64,000 bases of DNA from Aldehydirespirator sp965116195 (lineage in GTDB: Bacteria > Actinomycetota > Acidimicrobiia > Acidimicrobiales > Aldehydirespiratoraceae). This document shows positions 18,686-26,451 of the stretch, piece by piece; the stretch's first letter is position 1; the number at the start of each line of letters is the position of its first letter. Both the position numbers and the translations under genes were made by a program. The notes below the pieces were generated by a model, which did no database searches, was not told the DNA's origin, and saw only the letters and a list, made by a program, of their open reading frames with translations. The stretch is taken from positions 310,001 through 374,000 of the forward strand of contig OZ220491.1 in the NCBI GenBank assembly GCA_965116195.1, read 5' to 3'.

Positions 18686-18781
18686 ATGCAGTCTCTGCCC
18701 ACTTTGGAGAACCTTGGCAGCGTCAGGGGCAGGTCAGATGCTGTGGACCTCGCCATGATTGTCGGTGTGAGCAGGCTTTAG
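18686..18781 (+). other. Chimeric micro-ORF 1 (Pgk N-terminus fused to Gap C-terminus, 31 aa)
   Basis: This 31-codon ORF starts six bases after the gap stop with a copy of the pgk start (MQSLPTLENLGSVRGRS) and ends with a decayed copy of the gap C-terminus (VDLAMIVGVSRL). It has no domain and is a by-product of the junction duplication. Whether it is translated, or affects pgk expression by coupling, is unknown. Confidence 0.35.
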
Positions 18782-18787
18782 GCGCGT

Positions 18788-18883
18788 ATGGAGTTTCTGC
18801 CCACTCCGGAGGATCTTGGCAGCGTCGGGGGCCGGTTAGGTGTTGTGGACCTCACCGTGATTGTCGGCACGGCGAGTTCTTAG
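18788..18883 (+). other. Chimeric micro-ORF 2 (Pgk N-terminus fused to Gap C-terminus, 31 aa)
   Basis: This is the second 31-codon chimera. It begins MEFLPTPEDLGSVGGR, like Pgk, and ends VDLTVIVGTASS, like Gap. It lies six bases after micro-ORF 1 and six bases before the true pgk ATG, so the spacing of the original gap/pgk junction is preserved at every step. Confidence 0.35.
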
Positions 18884-18889
18884 GCGCGT

Positions 18890-20128
18890 ATGCAGTCTCT
18901 GCCCACTCTGGAGGACCTCGGCAGTGTCAGGGGCCGGTCCGTGCTGGTGCGAGTGGACTTCAATGTGCCCTTGGAGTTCAGTGCCGTCGCAGCAGGTGGT
19001 GCCGTCGCAGCGGGTGGTGAGGCTGGAACTGTTGGTGCGGTTGGTGCGGTTGGTGCGGCCGGTGCCGTCGGAGCGGGCAGCACTGAAGCTCGGATCGCTG
19101 ACGACCTGAGAATCCGCGCCGCTCTGCCCACCCTGCGCTGGTTGCAACAGCAGGGTGCTGCGGTGACCGCATGCACACATCTGGGCCGTCCAGGTGGCCG
19201 CTATGACGCCCGTTACATGGTGGAGCCGGTGCGCGAGCGGCTCGCAGAACTCGTGCCGGGTGTCACACTGCTCGAGAACCTGCGCTTTGACCCGGGTGAG
19301 ACCGCCGACGATCCCGGCTTCGTCACCCGCCTGGTCAAGGGTCACGACGCCTATGTGAACGACGCTTTCGGGGCTTCGCACCGAGCGCACGCCTCCGTTG
19401 TGGGCCCGCCCAGGCTGCTGCCTGCTGCTGCGGGGCGGCTGCTGGCTCGTGAGGTGGAGGTGTTGGACGGGCTGCTTTTGTCGCCGCGCCGCCCCTTTGT
19501 TGCCGTGCTGGGTGGAGCGAAGGTGTCGGACAAACTCGGAGTGATAGCCGCCTTGTTGAAGATGGTTGACGCACTGGTGATAGGCGGTGCCATGTGCTTC
19601 ACCTTCCTCAAGGCGCAGGGTCACAGTGTGGGAGCGTCGCTGTGTGAGGACTCAATGGTGGACACTTGCCGTGATCTGCTCACCAGCGAGACACCTGTCC
19701 ACTTGCCGTATGACTTCACCGCTCTGGGCCCGGGCGGTGTGTTGGGTGACCCCGGGGCCGGAGGCGAGGTGCGTCAGGTCGGAACGGCGATCCCCGACGG
19801 TTGGCTGGGAGCGGACATCGGACCCGGCAGCGCAGCCGCCTTTGTTGATGTCATCCACGATGCCGGAACCGTGCTCTGGAACGGGCCGATGGGCGTGTTT
19901 GAGGACCCACGCTTTGCAGCAGGCACAGCGACGGTGGCCATGGCGACAGCCCAAGCCCGAGCCTTCAGCGTGGTGGGCGGCGGTGACAGCGCAGCCGCAG
20001 CGCGCCACTTCGGTGTTGACAAAGACATGGACCATGTGTCCACTGGCGGGGGAGCAGCGCTTGAGTTGATAGAGAAAGGCGACTTGCCAGGACTGGCAGC
20101 CCTGAGAGGAGCAGGCAATGCGCCGTAA
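18890..20128 (+). CDS. pgk: Phosphoglycerate kinase with Ala/Gly insert
   Basis: Pgk makes ATP from 1,3-bisphosphoglycerate in glycolysis. Signatures include RVDFNVPL at the N-terminus, the substrate-binding HLGRPGG, ENLRFDPGE, GGAKVSDK, and the nucleotide-binding WNGPMGVFE and GGGDSAAA. Between VDFNVPLEF and the conserved ARIADDLRIRAALPT there is an extra stretch of roughly 36 residues, almost entirely Ala, Gly, Val and Glu (bases about 18968-19080), placed where typical Pgk has a short turn; the reading frame is intact. ATG 18890 is the third copy of the duplicated start. The stop overlaps tpiA by 11 bases, so the two genes are probably co-translated. Confidence 0.97.
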   Translation: MQSLPTLEDLGSVRGRSVLVRVDFNVPLEFSAVAAGGAVAAGGEAGTVGAVGAVGAAGAVGAGSTEARIADDLRIRAALPTLRWLQQQGAAVTACTHLGRPGGRYDARYMVEPVRERLAELVPGVTLLENLRFDPGETADDPGFVTRLVKGHDAYVNDAFGASHRAHASVVGPPRLLPAAAGRLLAREVEVLDGLLLSPRRPFVAVLGGAKVSDKLGVIAALLKMVDALVIGGAMCFTFLKAQGHSVGASLCEDSMVDTCRDLLTSETPVHLPYDFTALGPGGVLGDPGAGGEVRQVGTAIPDGWLGADIGPGSAAAFVDVIHDAGTVLWNGPMGVFEDPRFAAGTATVAMATAQARAFSVVGGGDSAAAARHFGVDKDMDHVSTGGGAALELIEKGDLPGLAALRGAGNAP

Positions 20129-20945
20129 ACACACAGACGGTGGCCGTGACGAGACCAGAGGTCACAAGGGCACCAAGCCGCTGATCAGTGGCAACTGGAA
20201 AATGCACCACAATCACTTCGAGGCGATCCAGACCATACAGAAACTGGCCTACGCCCTCAGAAGCGATGACTACAGGCATGTGGAAGTGTCGGTGCATCCC
20301 CCTTTCACGGATTTGCGATCAGTGCAGACGGTGTTGCAGGCCGATGACATTCCGGTGGCGCTCGGTGCCCAGAACTGTCACAGCGAAGACTCAGGCGCGT
20401 TCACCGGCGAGGTGTCAGCCGCCATGCTGGCCAAGTTGGACGTGTCCTATGTGATCGTTGGGCACAGCGAGCGACGGGCACTGTTCGGCGAGACCGACGA
20501 TGTGGTCAACGCCAAGGCCAGGGCGGTGCTGCGCCACGCCATGACACCGATCGTGTGCGTGGGCGAGTCCGTGGAGCGGCGCCGTGCCGGTGAGGCTCAC
20601 TCGGTGGTGGCTGCACAACTCAAGGGCAGCCTTGAAGGTCTGGACAGCGCTGCGGTCGGCGGTCTGGTGATCGCATACGAGCCGGTCTGGGCTATCGGCA
20701 CCGGTGAGACCGCCACACCCGCCGATGCCCAGGACATGTGCGCCCATGTGCGCTCGCTGGTGGCTGAGCATTGGGGGAGTGGGGCCGCCAGAACGGTTCG
20801 TGTCCAGTACGGAGGGTCGGTGAAGCCTGCGAATGCTCCCGATCTGATGGCTCAACCGGACATTGACGGCGCATTGGTGGGCGGTGCCAGCCTTGACGCG
20901 ACAGAGTTCGCCCGTATCGTCAACCACCGCCTGTACGCAGTATGA
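20118..20945 (+). CDS. tpiA: Triosephosphate isomerase
   Basis: TpiA interconverts dihydroxyacetone phosphate and glyceraldehyde 3-phosphate. The substrate Lys segment (SGNWKMH), the catalytic His in VGHSERR, the catalytic Glu in AYEPVWAIGTG and the phosphate-binding YGGSVKP and GALVGGASL are all present. ATG 20118 adds an 18-residue polar N-terminal extension (RRKHTDGGRDETRGHKG) before the usual beginning near KPLISGNWK; no later in-frame start preserves the motif well. It overlaps pgk by 11 bases. Confidence 0.97.
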   Translation: MRRKHTDGGRDETRGHKGTKPLISGNWKMHHNHFEAIQTIQKLAYALRSDDYRHVEVSVHPPFTDLRSVQTVLQADDIPVALGAQNCHSEDSGAFTGEVSAAMLAKLDVSYVIVGHSERRALFGETDDVVNAKARAVLRHAMTPIVCVGESVERRRAGEAHSVVAAQLKGSLEGLDSAAVGGLVIAYEPVWAIGTGETATPADAQDMCAHVRSLVAEHWGSGAARTVRVQYGGSVKPANAPDLMAQPDIDGALVGGASLDATEFARIVNHRLYAV

Positions 20946-21233
20946 GGCCGGCGTTCGGCTGACACTTGGTCGGCGTTTGGCCAGAGCCGGTGGCATCCTG
21001 CTGTGACATCTCGCGGTGCCGTCTTGAAGGGGTTCAAGCGGCTGGCATTAGTCCGTTGATGTGATTACCAGAGTTCTGTCCCCACAGGGGCCTGTCGGTC
21101 GCGTCAAACAGTCATGGCAGAGCCTCCGAAGGCGTTCTGTCCCCACAGGGGCCTGTCGGTACTCAGGGGCCAGCTGGCTAGGTAGCTCTGTGATGTGATC
21201 TCTACAGTTTCTGTCGCTGTGTTGGCGGGTGGT
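20946..21233. repeat. tpiA-redoxin spacer: copied redoxin gene end and 27 bp repeats
   Basis: No gene is seen. Bases 21031-21065 repeat, at exactly 200 bases offset and with a few changes, the 3' end of the minus-strand redoxin gene (21231-21265), including its stop; the copy would read HINGLMPAA-stop against YINGLLPTA-stop. Between them GTTCTGTCCCCACAGGGGCC and seven further bases occur twice (21073-21099 and 21134-21160). The core CCCCACAGGGG is close to an inverted repeat. Confidence 0.7.
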
Positions 21234-21902
21234 TCAAGCGGTTGGCAGTAGTCCGTTGATGTAATCCGTGTCGGGTCCGCTGAAGCGGTCGCCGAGCCGG
21301 TTACCTGCACGGTCCAGCAACCATGTTGATGAGTTGCTGCGTATGCCGTAGTGGTTCCAGGAGTCCCATGTCGGGTCCCAGAGCATCGTGAAGGTGACAC
21401 CGGTCTGTTCCACGAACCTCTGGGCGTGGGCCAGGTTGTCCTGTGCGCCGATGCCGACCACCTTGAACTGCTCGTGATCTTCTTGAGCCAACTGCTCAAA
21501 TTCCGGGGCGTGAGCCCGGCATGTCGGTCAATGTGGTGCCCAGAACCAGAACAGCAACGATGCACTGGCAGGGAACAGCGACCGGAGCTTCACCGGGTCG
21601 CCGGTGGCAACATCGAGCAGTTCCAGATCGGGCACGGCGGTTGAGACCTCGGTGACTGCGGCACTGCCGGAATCGCTGCCGGGCGTGGGTTGAGCACTGG
21701 AATCGCTGCCGGGTGCTTCAGAGCCTTGTGGTTCTGTGGTTGCAGCGGCTTGTCCAGCCCCGCTGATCTCGCCAGCGCCGACTTCTGTGCCTGGCTCCGA
21801 GCCGGTGCCTCCACAAGCCGCAGCCAGCAGTAATACAATCCCGGAGCAAGTAACTGTCAGGTGTGCCCTACGAGTCACACGCCGCAGTTTACGCCTGCTC
21901 AT
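21234..21902 (-). CDS. TlpA/ResA-like redoxin lipoprotein, probable selenoprotein (UPTC)
   Basis: This is a thioredoxin-fold protein anchored outside the membrane. From ATG 21902 the N-terminus is a lipoprotein signal (MSRRKLRRVTRR, hydrophobic stretch, lipobox LLAAAC) followed by a low-complexity Gly/Ser/Thr/Pro linker. The thioredoxin fold then begins: LLFWFWAPH, an in-frame TGA (21530-21528), PTCRAHAPEFEQLAQE, and on to YINGLLPTA. Family members have WAPxCPxC here, so the TGA stands precisely where the first, nucleophilic Cys of CxxC is expected. The two halves are in the same frame with no other stop. I interpret TGA as selenocysteine (UPTC), a known substitution in thioredoxin-like proteins; a plain nonsense mutation is the alternative. 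Neighbouring genes do end in TGA, so the code is standard. Confidence 0.72.
21503..21519 (-). promoter_or_regulatory. Candidate bacterial SECIS-like hairpin after the redoxin TGA
   Basis: Nine bases after the in-frame TGA the minus strand reads CCGGGCTCACGCCCCGG, which forms a five-base-pair stem CCGGG/CCCGG with a seven-base loop (CTCACGC). The position just after the UGA fits bacterial SECIS elements, but the loop begins 14 bases after UGA, at the short end of the known range, and lacks a G in its first two positions. The support is moderate at best, and the stem also reflects the GC-rich coding sequence. Confidence 0.3.
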
Positions 21903-22118
21903 AGCCAACCGACTGCTCCCCGTGAGTGCTCTGTGATTGCATCGTGTCGGTGCCGTGTCCTTGCAAGCATCACCGTACTGACTGCCTATCACGAGTTATC
22001 GGCAACTGCGACGCTGCTGTCGTCCGCTTGAGCACCTGCGCTCGTGGAGCAGTTGAAGCACAGACTTGTTGGGCAGCTGCGACATCATCATCATCGTCTG
22101 CTGCTAGTCTTCGTAAGC

Positions 22119-22343
22119 ATGATTTGGCTGGTCGCTCCGTTGCATGTCCTCTCGGCGCTCCTGTTGGTGTTCCTGGTGTTGTTGCACAGTGGCAAGGGCG
22201 GAGGTCTCTCTGACATGTTCGGCGGTGGGCTCGGTGCTCAGGCAGCCGGCTCGACTGTGGTGGAGCGCAACCTGGACCGGATCACGGTCCTCGCGGCGCT
22301 GATATTTGGTTTCGCTTCGGTCGCCTACGCTCTGGTCATCTGA
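22119..22343 (+). CDS. secG: Protein translocase subunit SecG
   Basis: SecG is the small third subunit of the SecYEG membrane channel. The 74-residue product from ATG 22119 has two membrane helices flanking the conserved cytoplasmic loop: LHVLSALLLVFLVLLHSGKGGG, then LSDMFGGG, then STVVERNLDRITVLAALIF. A TAGTCT box at 22105-22110, eight bases before ATG 22119, and the absence of a ribosome site favour this start over GTG 22044, which would add a basic His-rich leader. Its location after tpiA is typical of actinobacteria, here with the redoxin gene inserted on the opposite strand. Confidence 0.9.
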   Translation: MIWLVAPLHVLSALLLVFLVLLHSGKGGGLSDMFGGGLGAQAAGSTVVERNLDRITVLAALIFGFASVAYALVI

Positions 22344-22574
22344 CGCGACCGGTCGGCACGATCAGCTGATTGGCGCGGTCGCTTGGCCTGGCACGATCAA
22401 CTGATGATTGACACAATCATCTGGCTGACACCATCTACTGATTGACGAATCATCTGACACAGCCCTGGCTGATGCTGAACACAGTCCGGCTGAACGCAGT
22501 CCCCGGCAAGGGGTCAAGGCTATTGGCTGAGCCCGACCTCGGCGTAGCCGGTGACACAGTCTCCGGCAAGGGGT
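22344..22574. other. secG downstream spacer, no gene
   Basis: I see no gene in these bases. Degenerate repeats are present: GGCACGATCA occurs twice, near 22353 and 22390, and CCGGCAAGGGGT occurs near 22502 and 22563. They look like the decayed short duplications seen elsewhere in the window. Confidence 0.5.
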
Positions 22575-22784
22575 TCAGGACAGCTTTGCCAGATCAGCGC
22601 GGCGGCGGTCAACAGCTTGATCTCTGCGTCCATTGAGCAGCCTGCCGATGAACGTGTAGCGGACAAGGTAACGGTAGGCCAGCAGCAGCGCTGTGATTGC
22701 CGTACACATCACCACGAAGTCCACCAAAGCGGGCAGGGCGAGTCGAGCCAGAATGCCTTGGGCAACGAACACCAGCAGCAGATG
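22575..22784 (-). pseudogene. 3' remnant of an acyltransferase-3 (OafA-like) gene
   Basis: The last 69 codons of a longer minus-strand frame read like the C-terminus of a membrane acyltransferase of the OafA/acyltransferase-3 family. There are two hydrophobic helices (LLLVFVAQGILARLALPALV; FVVMCTAITALLLAYRYLV) and then a basic end (RYTFIGRLLNGRR). Upstream of about 22785 the frame continues only as a shadow of the plus-strand methyltransferase, so the remaining several hundred residues are missing. The family assignment rests on overall pattern and is moderately sure. Confidence 0.5.
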
Positions 22785-22844
22785 GGTTTGACCGTGATCT
22801 GTGTCGGTGTTTGTGCATAGGCTGAGAAGTGTGAGAGTGTTGAT

Positions 22845-23738
22845 ATGAGTGGTACGAATGAGGCTGACACGCCTGATGTCGGGGTTGCCGACACATTGGA
22901 GGTCGGTCCGGCTGAACCTGGAGAGGTCAACTCGACGGACACAAAGAGGGCGGGGGAGTTGGCCTACTGGTCCCAGCGTGTTGCTGACGAGGGCAAACTT
23001 CTGAACAGATGGTTCGAGAGCTTCTACACCGAGCATTTCGGCCTTACCCGTGACAACTACACAGATATGCGGGTGCTTGACATTGGTTGCGGACCGAGGG
23101 GATCGCTGGAATGGGCCAGTATGGCACGCCAACGCGTGGGCGTGGATCCGTTGGCGGATGACTACCTGCAGATGGGCGCTGCCGAGCATGCGATGACCTA
23201 CATGGCGGCTGGTGCCGAGTCCATCCCCTTTGATGATCACAGCTTTGACATTGTCTGCTCGTTCAACTCTCTTGACCATGTCAACGATTTGAAGGCCGCG
23301 ATCGCCGAGATGAAGCGTTTGACAGCGGTGGGCGGTCTGCTGCTCGTGCTGACTGATGTGCATGATGAACCCACGCCACAGGAACCCATCTGCTTTGGCT
23401 GGGATGTGGTCGAGCTCTTCCAGCCGGAATTCGCCCTGCAGTCATTGCGGTGCTGTGAGAAGCACGGCAACGGCGCTTACTCCAGCGCCAGCCAGAGCAT
23501 CTTCTTTGATCACTCGGATCCCCGATCACGCTATGGAGTGCTGTCAGCCCGTTTCATGCGCGTGGAGGTGACGGAGGTTGATGACGCTGCAAGCGAGACT
23601 GCAAGCGGAATGGTGGGCCGAAAGAACCTGCGCACCGTTGTGACTGAGCGTGTTGAACAGGTGAGGAGCAGTGCCCGGTGCCTGCTCACCAAGGTCAGGC
23701 AATACCCCACCCGCAACCAGAGCCGCAGCGACTCCTGA
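22845..23738 (+). CDS. SAM-dependent methyltransferase (class I), substrate unknown
   Basis: The 297-residue protein has a Rossmann-fold methyltransferase core: motif I VLDIGCGPRGSLEW at about residue 76, the acidic post-I VGVDPLADDY, motif II-like DDHSFDIVCSFNSLDHV and post-II LTAVGGLLLVLTD. This pattern matches the Methyltransf_11 group that modifies small molecules, lipids or glycans. The first 30 residues are acidic and low in complexity, and the C-terminal 60 residues are basic and variable. It stands alone between the acyltransferase remnant and the LacI gene, so context does not reveal the substrate. ATG 22845 is the first start in frame. Confidence 0.8.
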   Translation: MSGTNEADTPDVGVADTLEVGPAEPGEVNSTDTKRAGELAYWSQRVADEGKLLNRWFESFYTEHFGLTRDNYTDMRVLDIGCGPRGSLEWASMARQRVGVDPLADDYLQMGAAEHAMTYMAAGAESIPFDDHSFDIVCSFNSLDHVNDLKAAIAEMKRLTAVGGLLLVLTDVHDEPTPQEPICFGWDVVELFQPEFALQSLRCCEKHGNGAYSSASQSIFFDHSDPRSRYGVLSARFMRVEVTEVDDAASETASGMVGRKNLRTVVTERVEQVRSSARCLLTKVRQYPTRNQSRSDS

Positions 23739-23889
23739 CCCTCCGCGTCCGACTGCGAAGGCCCATCTCATATGCAGGGCACCGTGAACGCTCAAATCGG
23801 GCTTTGGATCGCGGGGCTTTTGATCGCCGGGATTATGAGGCCGGGACCATGAGAAGGTGCACGTGGCAAAGACCACGCGGTGCGACTGG
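23739..23889. other. Convergent spacer with small hairpin, no gene
   Basis: This is the gap between the convergent methyltransferase and LacI genes. CGTGGcaaagaCCACG can fold into a five-base-pair hairpin near 23861-23876, but it lacks a T-run, so I do not call it a terminator. Confidence 0.3.
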
Positions 23890-24969
23890 CTAAACAGATG
23901 GAGCCGGACCGGTCGTGCTTCGTATCGTCATGCTCGCCCGAAAAAGATCGTGGTGAGTCGGGGCATGCGGGTGTTCGAGTCGCTCGATGAGCCGCCGGGC
24001 GGCCTGCGCAGCAATGGCAGCAGTGTCTTGTCGCACGGTCGTGAGCTGGAACGACTGCCATGCAGCCATGGGGATGTCATCGAAGCCGATCACGGAGAGT
24101 TCGCCGGGTATGTCGACTCCGAGTTGGCGCGCAGCGTCGATGATGCCGATTGCCACGACATCATTTCCTGCCACAATGGCCGTCGGGCGGTGGCGCGCTC
24201 GCAGGACTCTTCGACAGAGCGCGTAGCCGGACTCGTGACTATAGGGGCCGTAGAAGATGCGCTCGGGTCGGAGGTGATCGCCGACAGCATTCTGCAGCCC
24301 GGTTAGCCGGTCTCGGGTGGTTGATGTCACCTGCGGTCCCATGATCGCCGCGACCTCGGAGTGGTTGAGGGAGAGGAGGTGGTGACCCGCAGCCTGCCCG
24401 GCGGCGATGTTGTCTGATTCGATGATGTCCACATCGAGGTTCGGGACAGAGCGCACTGCGAGCACGACAGGAATCCCGCTGTCACGGAGCAGCCTCGGCG
24501 CATCACTGTCCAGGGTCGCCGTTGTGATGAGGAGCCCGTCCAGAGAGGAGTCCACGAGGTTGCGCATTCGAGCGAGGTCACCACGTTGATGGAGGGGGTC
24601 AACGATCAGGACAACTGAGTAGCCCGACGCAGCCAGTTCGCGGTGGATGTGTGAGAGCAGCAATGGGTAGAACGCGTTGTCGATGTCTTGGACCATGACG
24701 CCGACGACTCGGCTCTTCTGCTCGCGAAGGTGTTTGGCTGCTCGGTTGGAGATGTAGCCGAGGTTCTTCGCGACTGCTTCGACCTGATGGCGGGTGGTGT
24801 CACTTATCCGGGAGTCGCCTCGCAACGCGCGCGACACGGTGGATTGGCTGACTCCGGCTGCAGCCGCTACATCAACGCTCGTCACTCGGCCGGTGTGTGC
24901 CGGTCGCTTCGGATCCGGGGAAGACGAGTGGACATCAGATGCTCCCGGCATCGGCTGTTCAGTGTGCAT
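23890..24969 (-). CDS. LacI-family transcriptional repressor
   Basis: This regulator is divergent from, and very probably controls, the catabolic operon at 25110-33392. After a 27-residue polar leader comes the LacI helix-turn-helix and hinge (VTSVDVAAAAGVSQSTVSRA; GYISNRAAKHLR), then the periplasmic-binding-protein-like effector domain (VVGVMVQDIDNAFYPLLLSH; GHHLLSLNH; AIVAGNDVVAIGIIDAA; DIPGELSVIGFDDIPMA). ATG 24969 yields 359 residues, slightly more than usual because of the leader; the frame extends further upstream without function. A LacI-type operator sits in the facing promoter region. The effector is unknown, presumably the substrate of the operon. Confidence 0.9.
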   Translation of the reverse strand: MHTEQPMPGASDVHSSSPDPKRPAHTGRVTSVDVAAAAGVSQSTVSRALRGDSRISDTTRHQVEAVAKNLGYISNRAAKHLREQKSRVVGVMVQDIDNAFYPLLLSHIHRELAASGYSVVLIVDPLHQRGDLARMRNLVDSSLDGLLITTATLDSDAPRLLRDSGIPVVLAVRSVPNLDVDIIESDNIAAGQAAGHHLLSLNHSEVAAIMGPQVTSTTRDRLTGLQNAVGDHLRPERIFYGPYSHESGYALCRRVLRARHRPTAIVAGNDVVAIGIIDAARQLGVDIPGELSVIGFDDIPMAAWQSFQLTTVRQDTAAIAAQAARRLIERLEHPHAPTHHDLFRASMTIRSTTGPAPSV

Positions 24970-25037
24970 ATCGGGTGTGCATAAGTGCGCATATGTTACC
25001 GTCATGTTGAATGTAGTGCAGGTGTGAACAAAAGAAT

Positions 25038-25066
25038 TTGACGAGATAGCGTGCAGCACATATAGT
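25038..25066 (+). promoter_or_regulatory. Promoter of the hpsN-like/liv operon
   Basis: A -35 box TTGACG (25038-25043) and a -10 box TATAGT (25061-25066) are separated by 17 bases, close to the vegetative consensus. Transcription would begin near 25073, just upstream of the operator. Confidence 0.65.
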
Positions 25067-25078
25067 GACTGACCAATG

Positions 25079-25092
25079 TGCATACGATTGCA
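25079..25092. promoter_or_regulatory. LacI-family operator
   Basis: TGCATACGATTGCA is an imperfect palindrome with the central CG typical of LacI/GalR operators (general form TGNAANCGNTTNCA). It lies about six bases after the predicted transcription start and before the ribosome site of the first gene, so a bound repressor would block elongation. Additional GTGCATA motifs occur at 24965, 24976 and 24986 in the repressor's own leader. Confidence 0.55.
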
Positions 25093-25109
25093 AAGCAGAG
25101 GAGTTGCCG

Positions 25110-26423
25110 GTGCAACTGAATGACGAGAGCCTTGGGCGGTACCTGAAGGCTCCACAGCTGGAGTACTCGGCCATAGACGTGTCTGACACCGTGCGGTCGA
25201 TCTTGGCTGACATCCGAGGGCGGGGCATGGATGCCGTACGGGAGTACAGCGAGCGTTTCGACGATTGGAACCCAACGAGCTTTCGGGTGACACCGGAGCA
25301 GATTTCAGCCGCCGAGGCTTTGGTCGCTCAAGATCTCATGGACCAGATCGACTTCGCGCTCGACCAGATTCGTGGGTTCGCCACCGCTCAACGCGCCTGC
25401 ATCACACCGTTGAGCATGGAGGTCCGGCCGGGAGTGACGTTGGGCCATCGCGTCGTGCCGGTTGGAAGCGTCGGTTGCTACGTCCCCGGCGGGGTCTATC
25501 CACTCATTGCGTCCGCAATGATGACGATTGCTGTCTCCAGAGCTGCCGGTGTGGAGCGTGTCGTGGCCTGCGCCCCGGGTAGGCCGGACCAAGGCATCAA
25601 TCCGGTTCAGCTCACAACAATGGCCCGCGCTGGAGCAGACGAGATCTTTGCCATCGGGGGTGTTCAGGCGCTCGCCGCGATGGCCTACGGGATTGATGAG
25701 TTCGGTGATGCGGCGGATCTGATCTGTGGTGCCGGCAATGCATTCGTGGCCGAGGCGAAGCGACAACTTTTCGGTCCGGTGGGCATTGACCTGCTGGCCG
25801 GTCCCACAGAGATCGTCATTATCGCTGATGAGCAAGCCGACCCGACACTATTGGCGTACGACCTGTTGGGGCAGGCCGAGCACGGGACTGACAGTCCTGC
25901 TTCTCTGGTGACCACCAGCGAATCAGTGGGTGAGGCAACGTTGGCCGAAGTGAGCAGGCTGCTTGATGAGGGGTACCCCACGGGCGACGTGGCCGGACAG
26001 TCGTGGCGAGACTACGGATCGGTTGTCGTCTGCGAGAGCCGCGAGGACGCAGTTCATGTGTCTGACTTGATGGCTCCTGAGCACCTCGAAGTACACGCCG
26101 ATGACCTGGAGTGGTGGCACAACCGGCTGCGCAACTACGGCACGATCTTTCTCGGTTCGCACGCAACGGTTGCCTATAGCGACAAGTCCATCGGTACGAA
26201 TCACGTGCTCCCGACGCGCGGTGCAGCACGGTACACGAGCGGCTTGTGGGTTGGGAGCTTCTTGAAGACGCCGACTTACCAGATCATCAACGACCCGGAC
26301 CAGGCAACTCGAATCGCCGAGGCAACCGAGGCGATCAGCAACGCCGAAGGCATGTTCGGGCATGGTCTCACGGCATCCGTTCGTCTGGAGCGGCAACTCG
26401 AGGGATCAACATCGACACCATGA
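25110..26423 (+). CDS. HisD-family dehydrogenase, HpsN (sulfopropanediol dehydrogenase)-like
   Basis: The protein belongs to the histidinol-dehydrogenase fold but looks like the catabolic branch that includes HpsN, which oxidises 2,3-dihydroxypropane-1-sulfonate to sulfolactate with NAD. Family landmarks are the NAD segment VVPVGSVGCYVPGG, the zinc ligands in LGQAEHG, the catalytic PEHLE, and YSDKSIGTNHVLPT with ARYTSGLWVGSFLKTPTYQ. To my knowledge these last two motifs mark the sulfonate branch rather than biosynthetic HisD; the terminal AEGMFGH also fits. GTG 25110 follows AGAGGAG by six bases, better than GTG 25065, which lies over the -10 box. It is the first gene of a LacI-controlled operon with a ThDP enzyme and a Liv transporter, none of them histidine biosynthetic. 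Substrate assignment is inference. Confidence 0.78.
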   Translation: MQLNDESLGRYLKAPQLEYSAIDVSDTVRSILADIRGRGMDAVREYSERFDDWNPTSFRVTPEQISAAEALVAQDLMDQIDFALDQIRGFATAQRACITPLSMEVRPGVTLGHRVVPVGSVGCYVPGGVYPLIASAMMTIAVSRAAGVERVVACAPGRPDQGINPVQLTTMARAGADEIFAIGGVQALAAMAYGIDEFGDAADLICGAGNAFVAEAKRQLFGPVGIDLLAGPTEIVIIADEQADPTLLAYDLLGQAEHGTDSPASLVTTSESVGEATLAEVSRLLDEGYPTGDVAGQSWRDYGSVVVCESREDAVHVSDLMAPEHLEVHADDLEWWHNRLRNYGTIFLGSHATVAYSDKSIGTNHVLPTRGAARYTSGLWVGSFLKTPTYQIINDPDQATRIAEATEAISNAEGMFGHGLTASVRLERQLEGSTSTP

Positions 26424-26451
26424 CGGCTCGACACCGGAAAGGACCTCAATC

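Noticed and set aside
21528..21530. TGA as a reassigned sense codon throughout the genome.
   Set aside because: Many genes here end in TGA with correct C-termini (polA, coaE, uvrB, uvrA, tpiA), so the standard code applies; the TGA in the redoxin gene needs a local explanation.
25110..26423. Annotation as biosynthetic histidinol dehydrogenase (hisD).
   Set aside because: The operon lacks other his genes, is LacI-controlled with a transporter, and the YSDKSIGTNHVLPT region fits the HpsN branch better.
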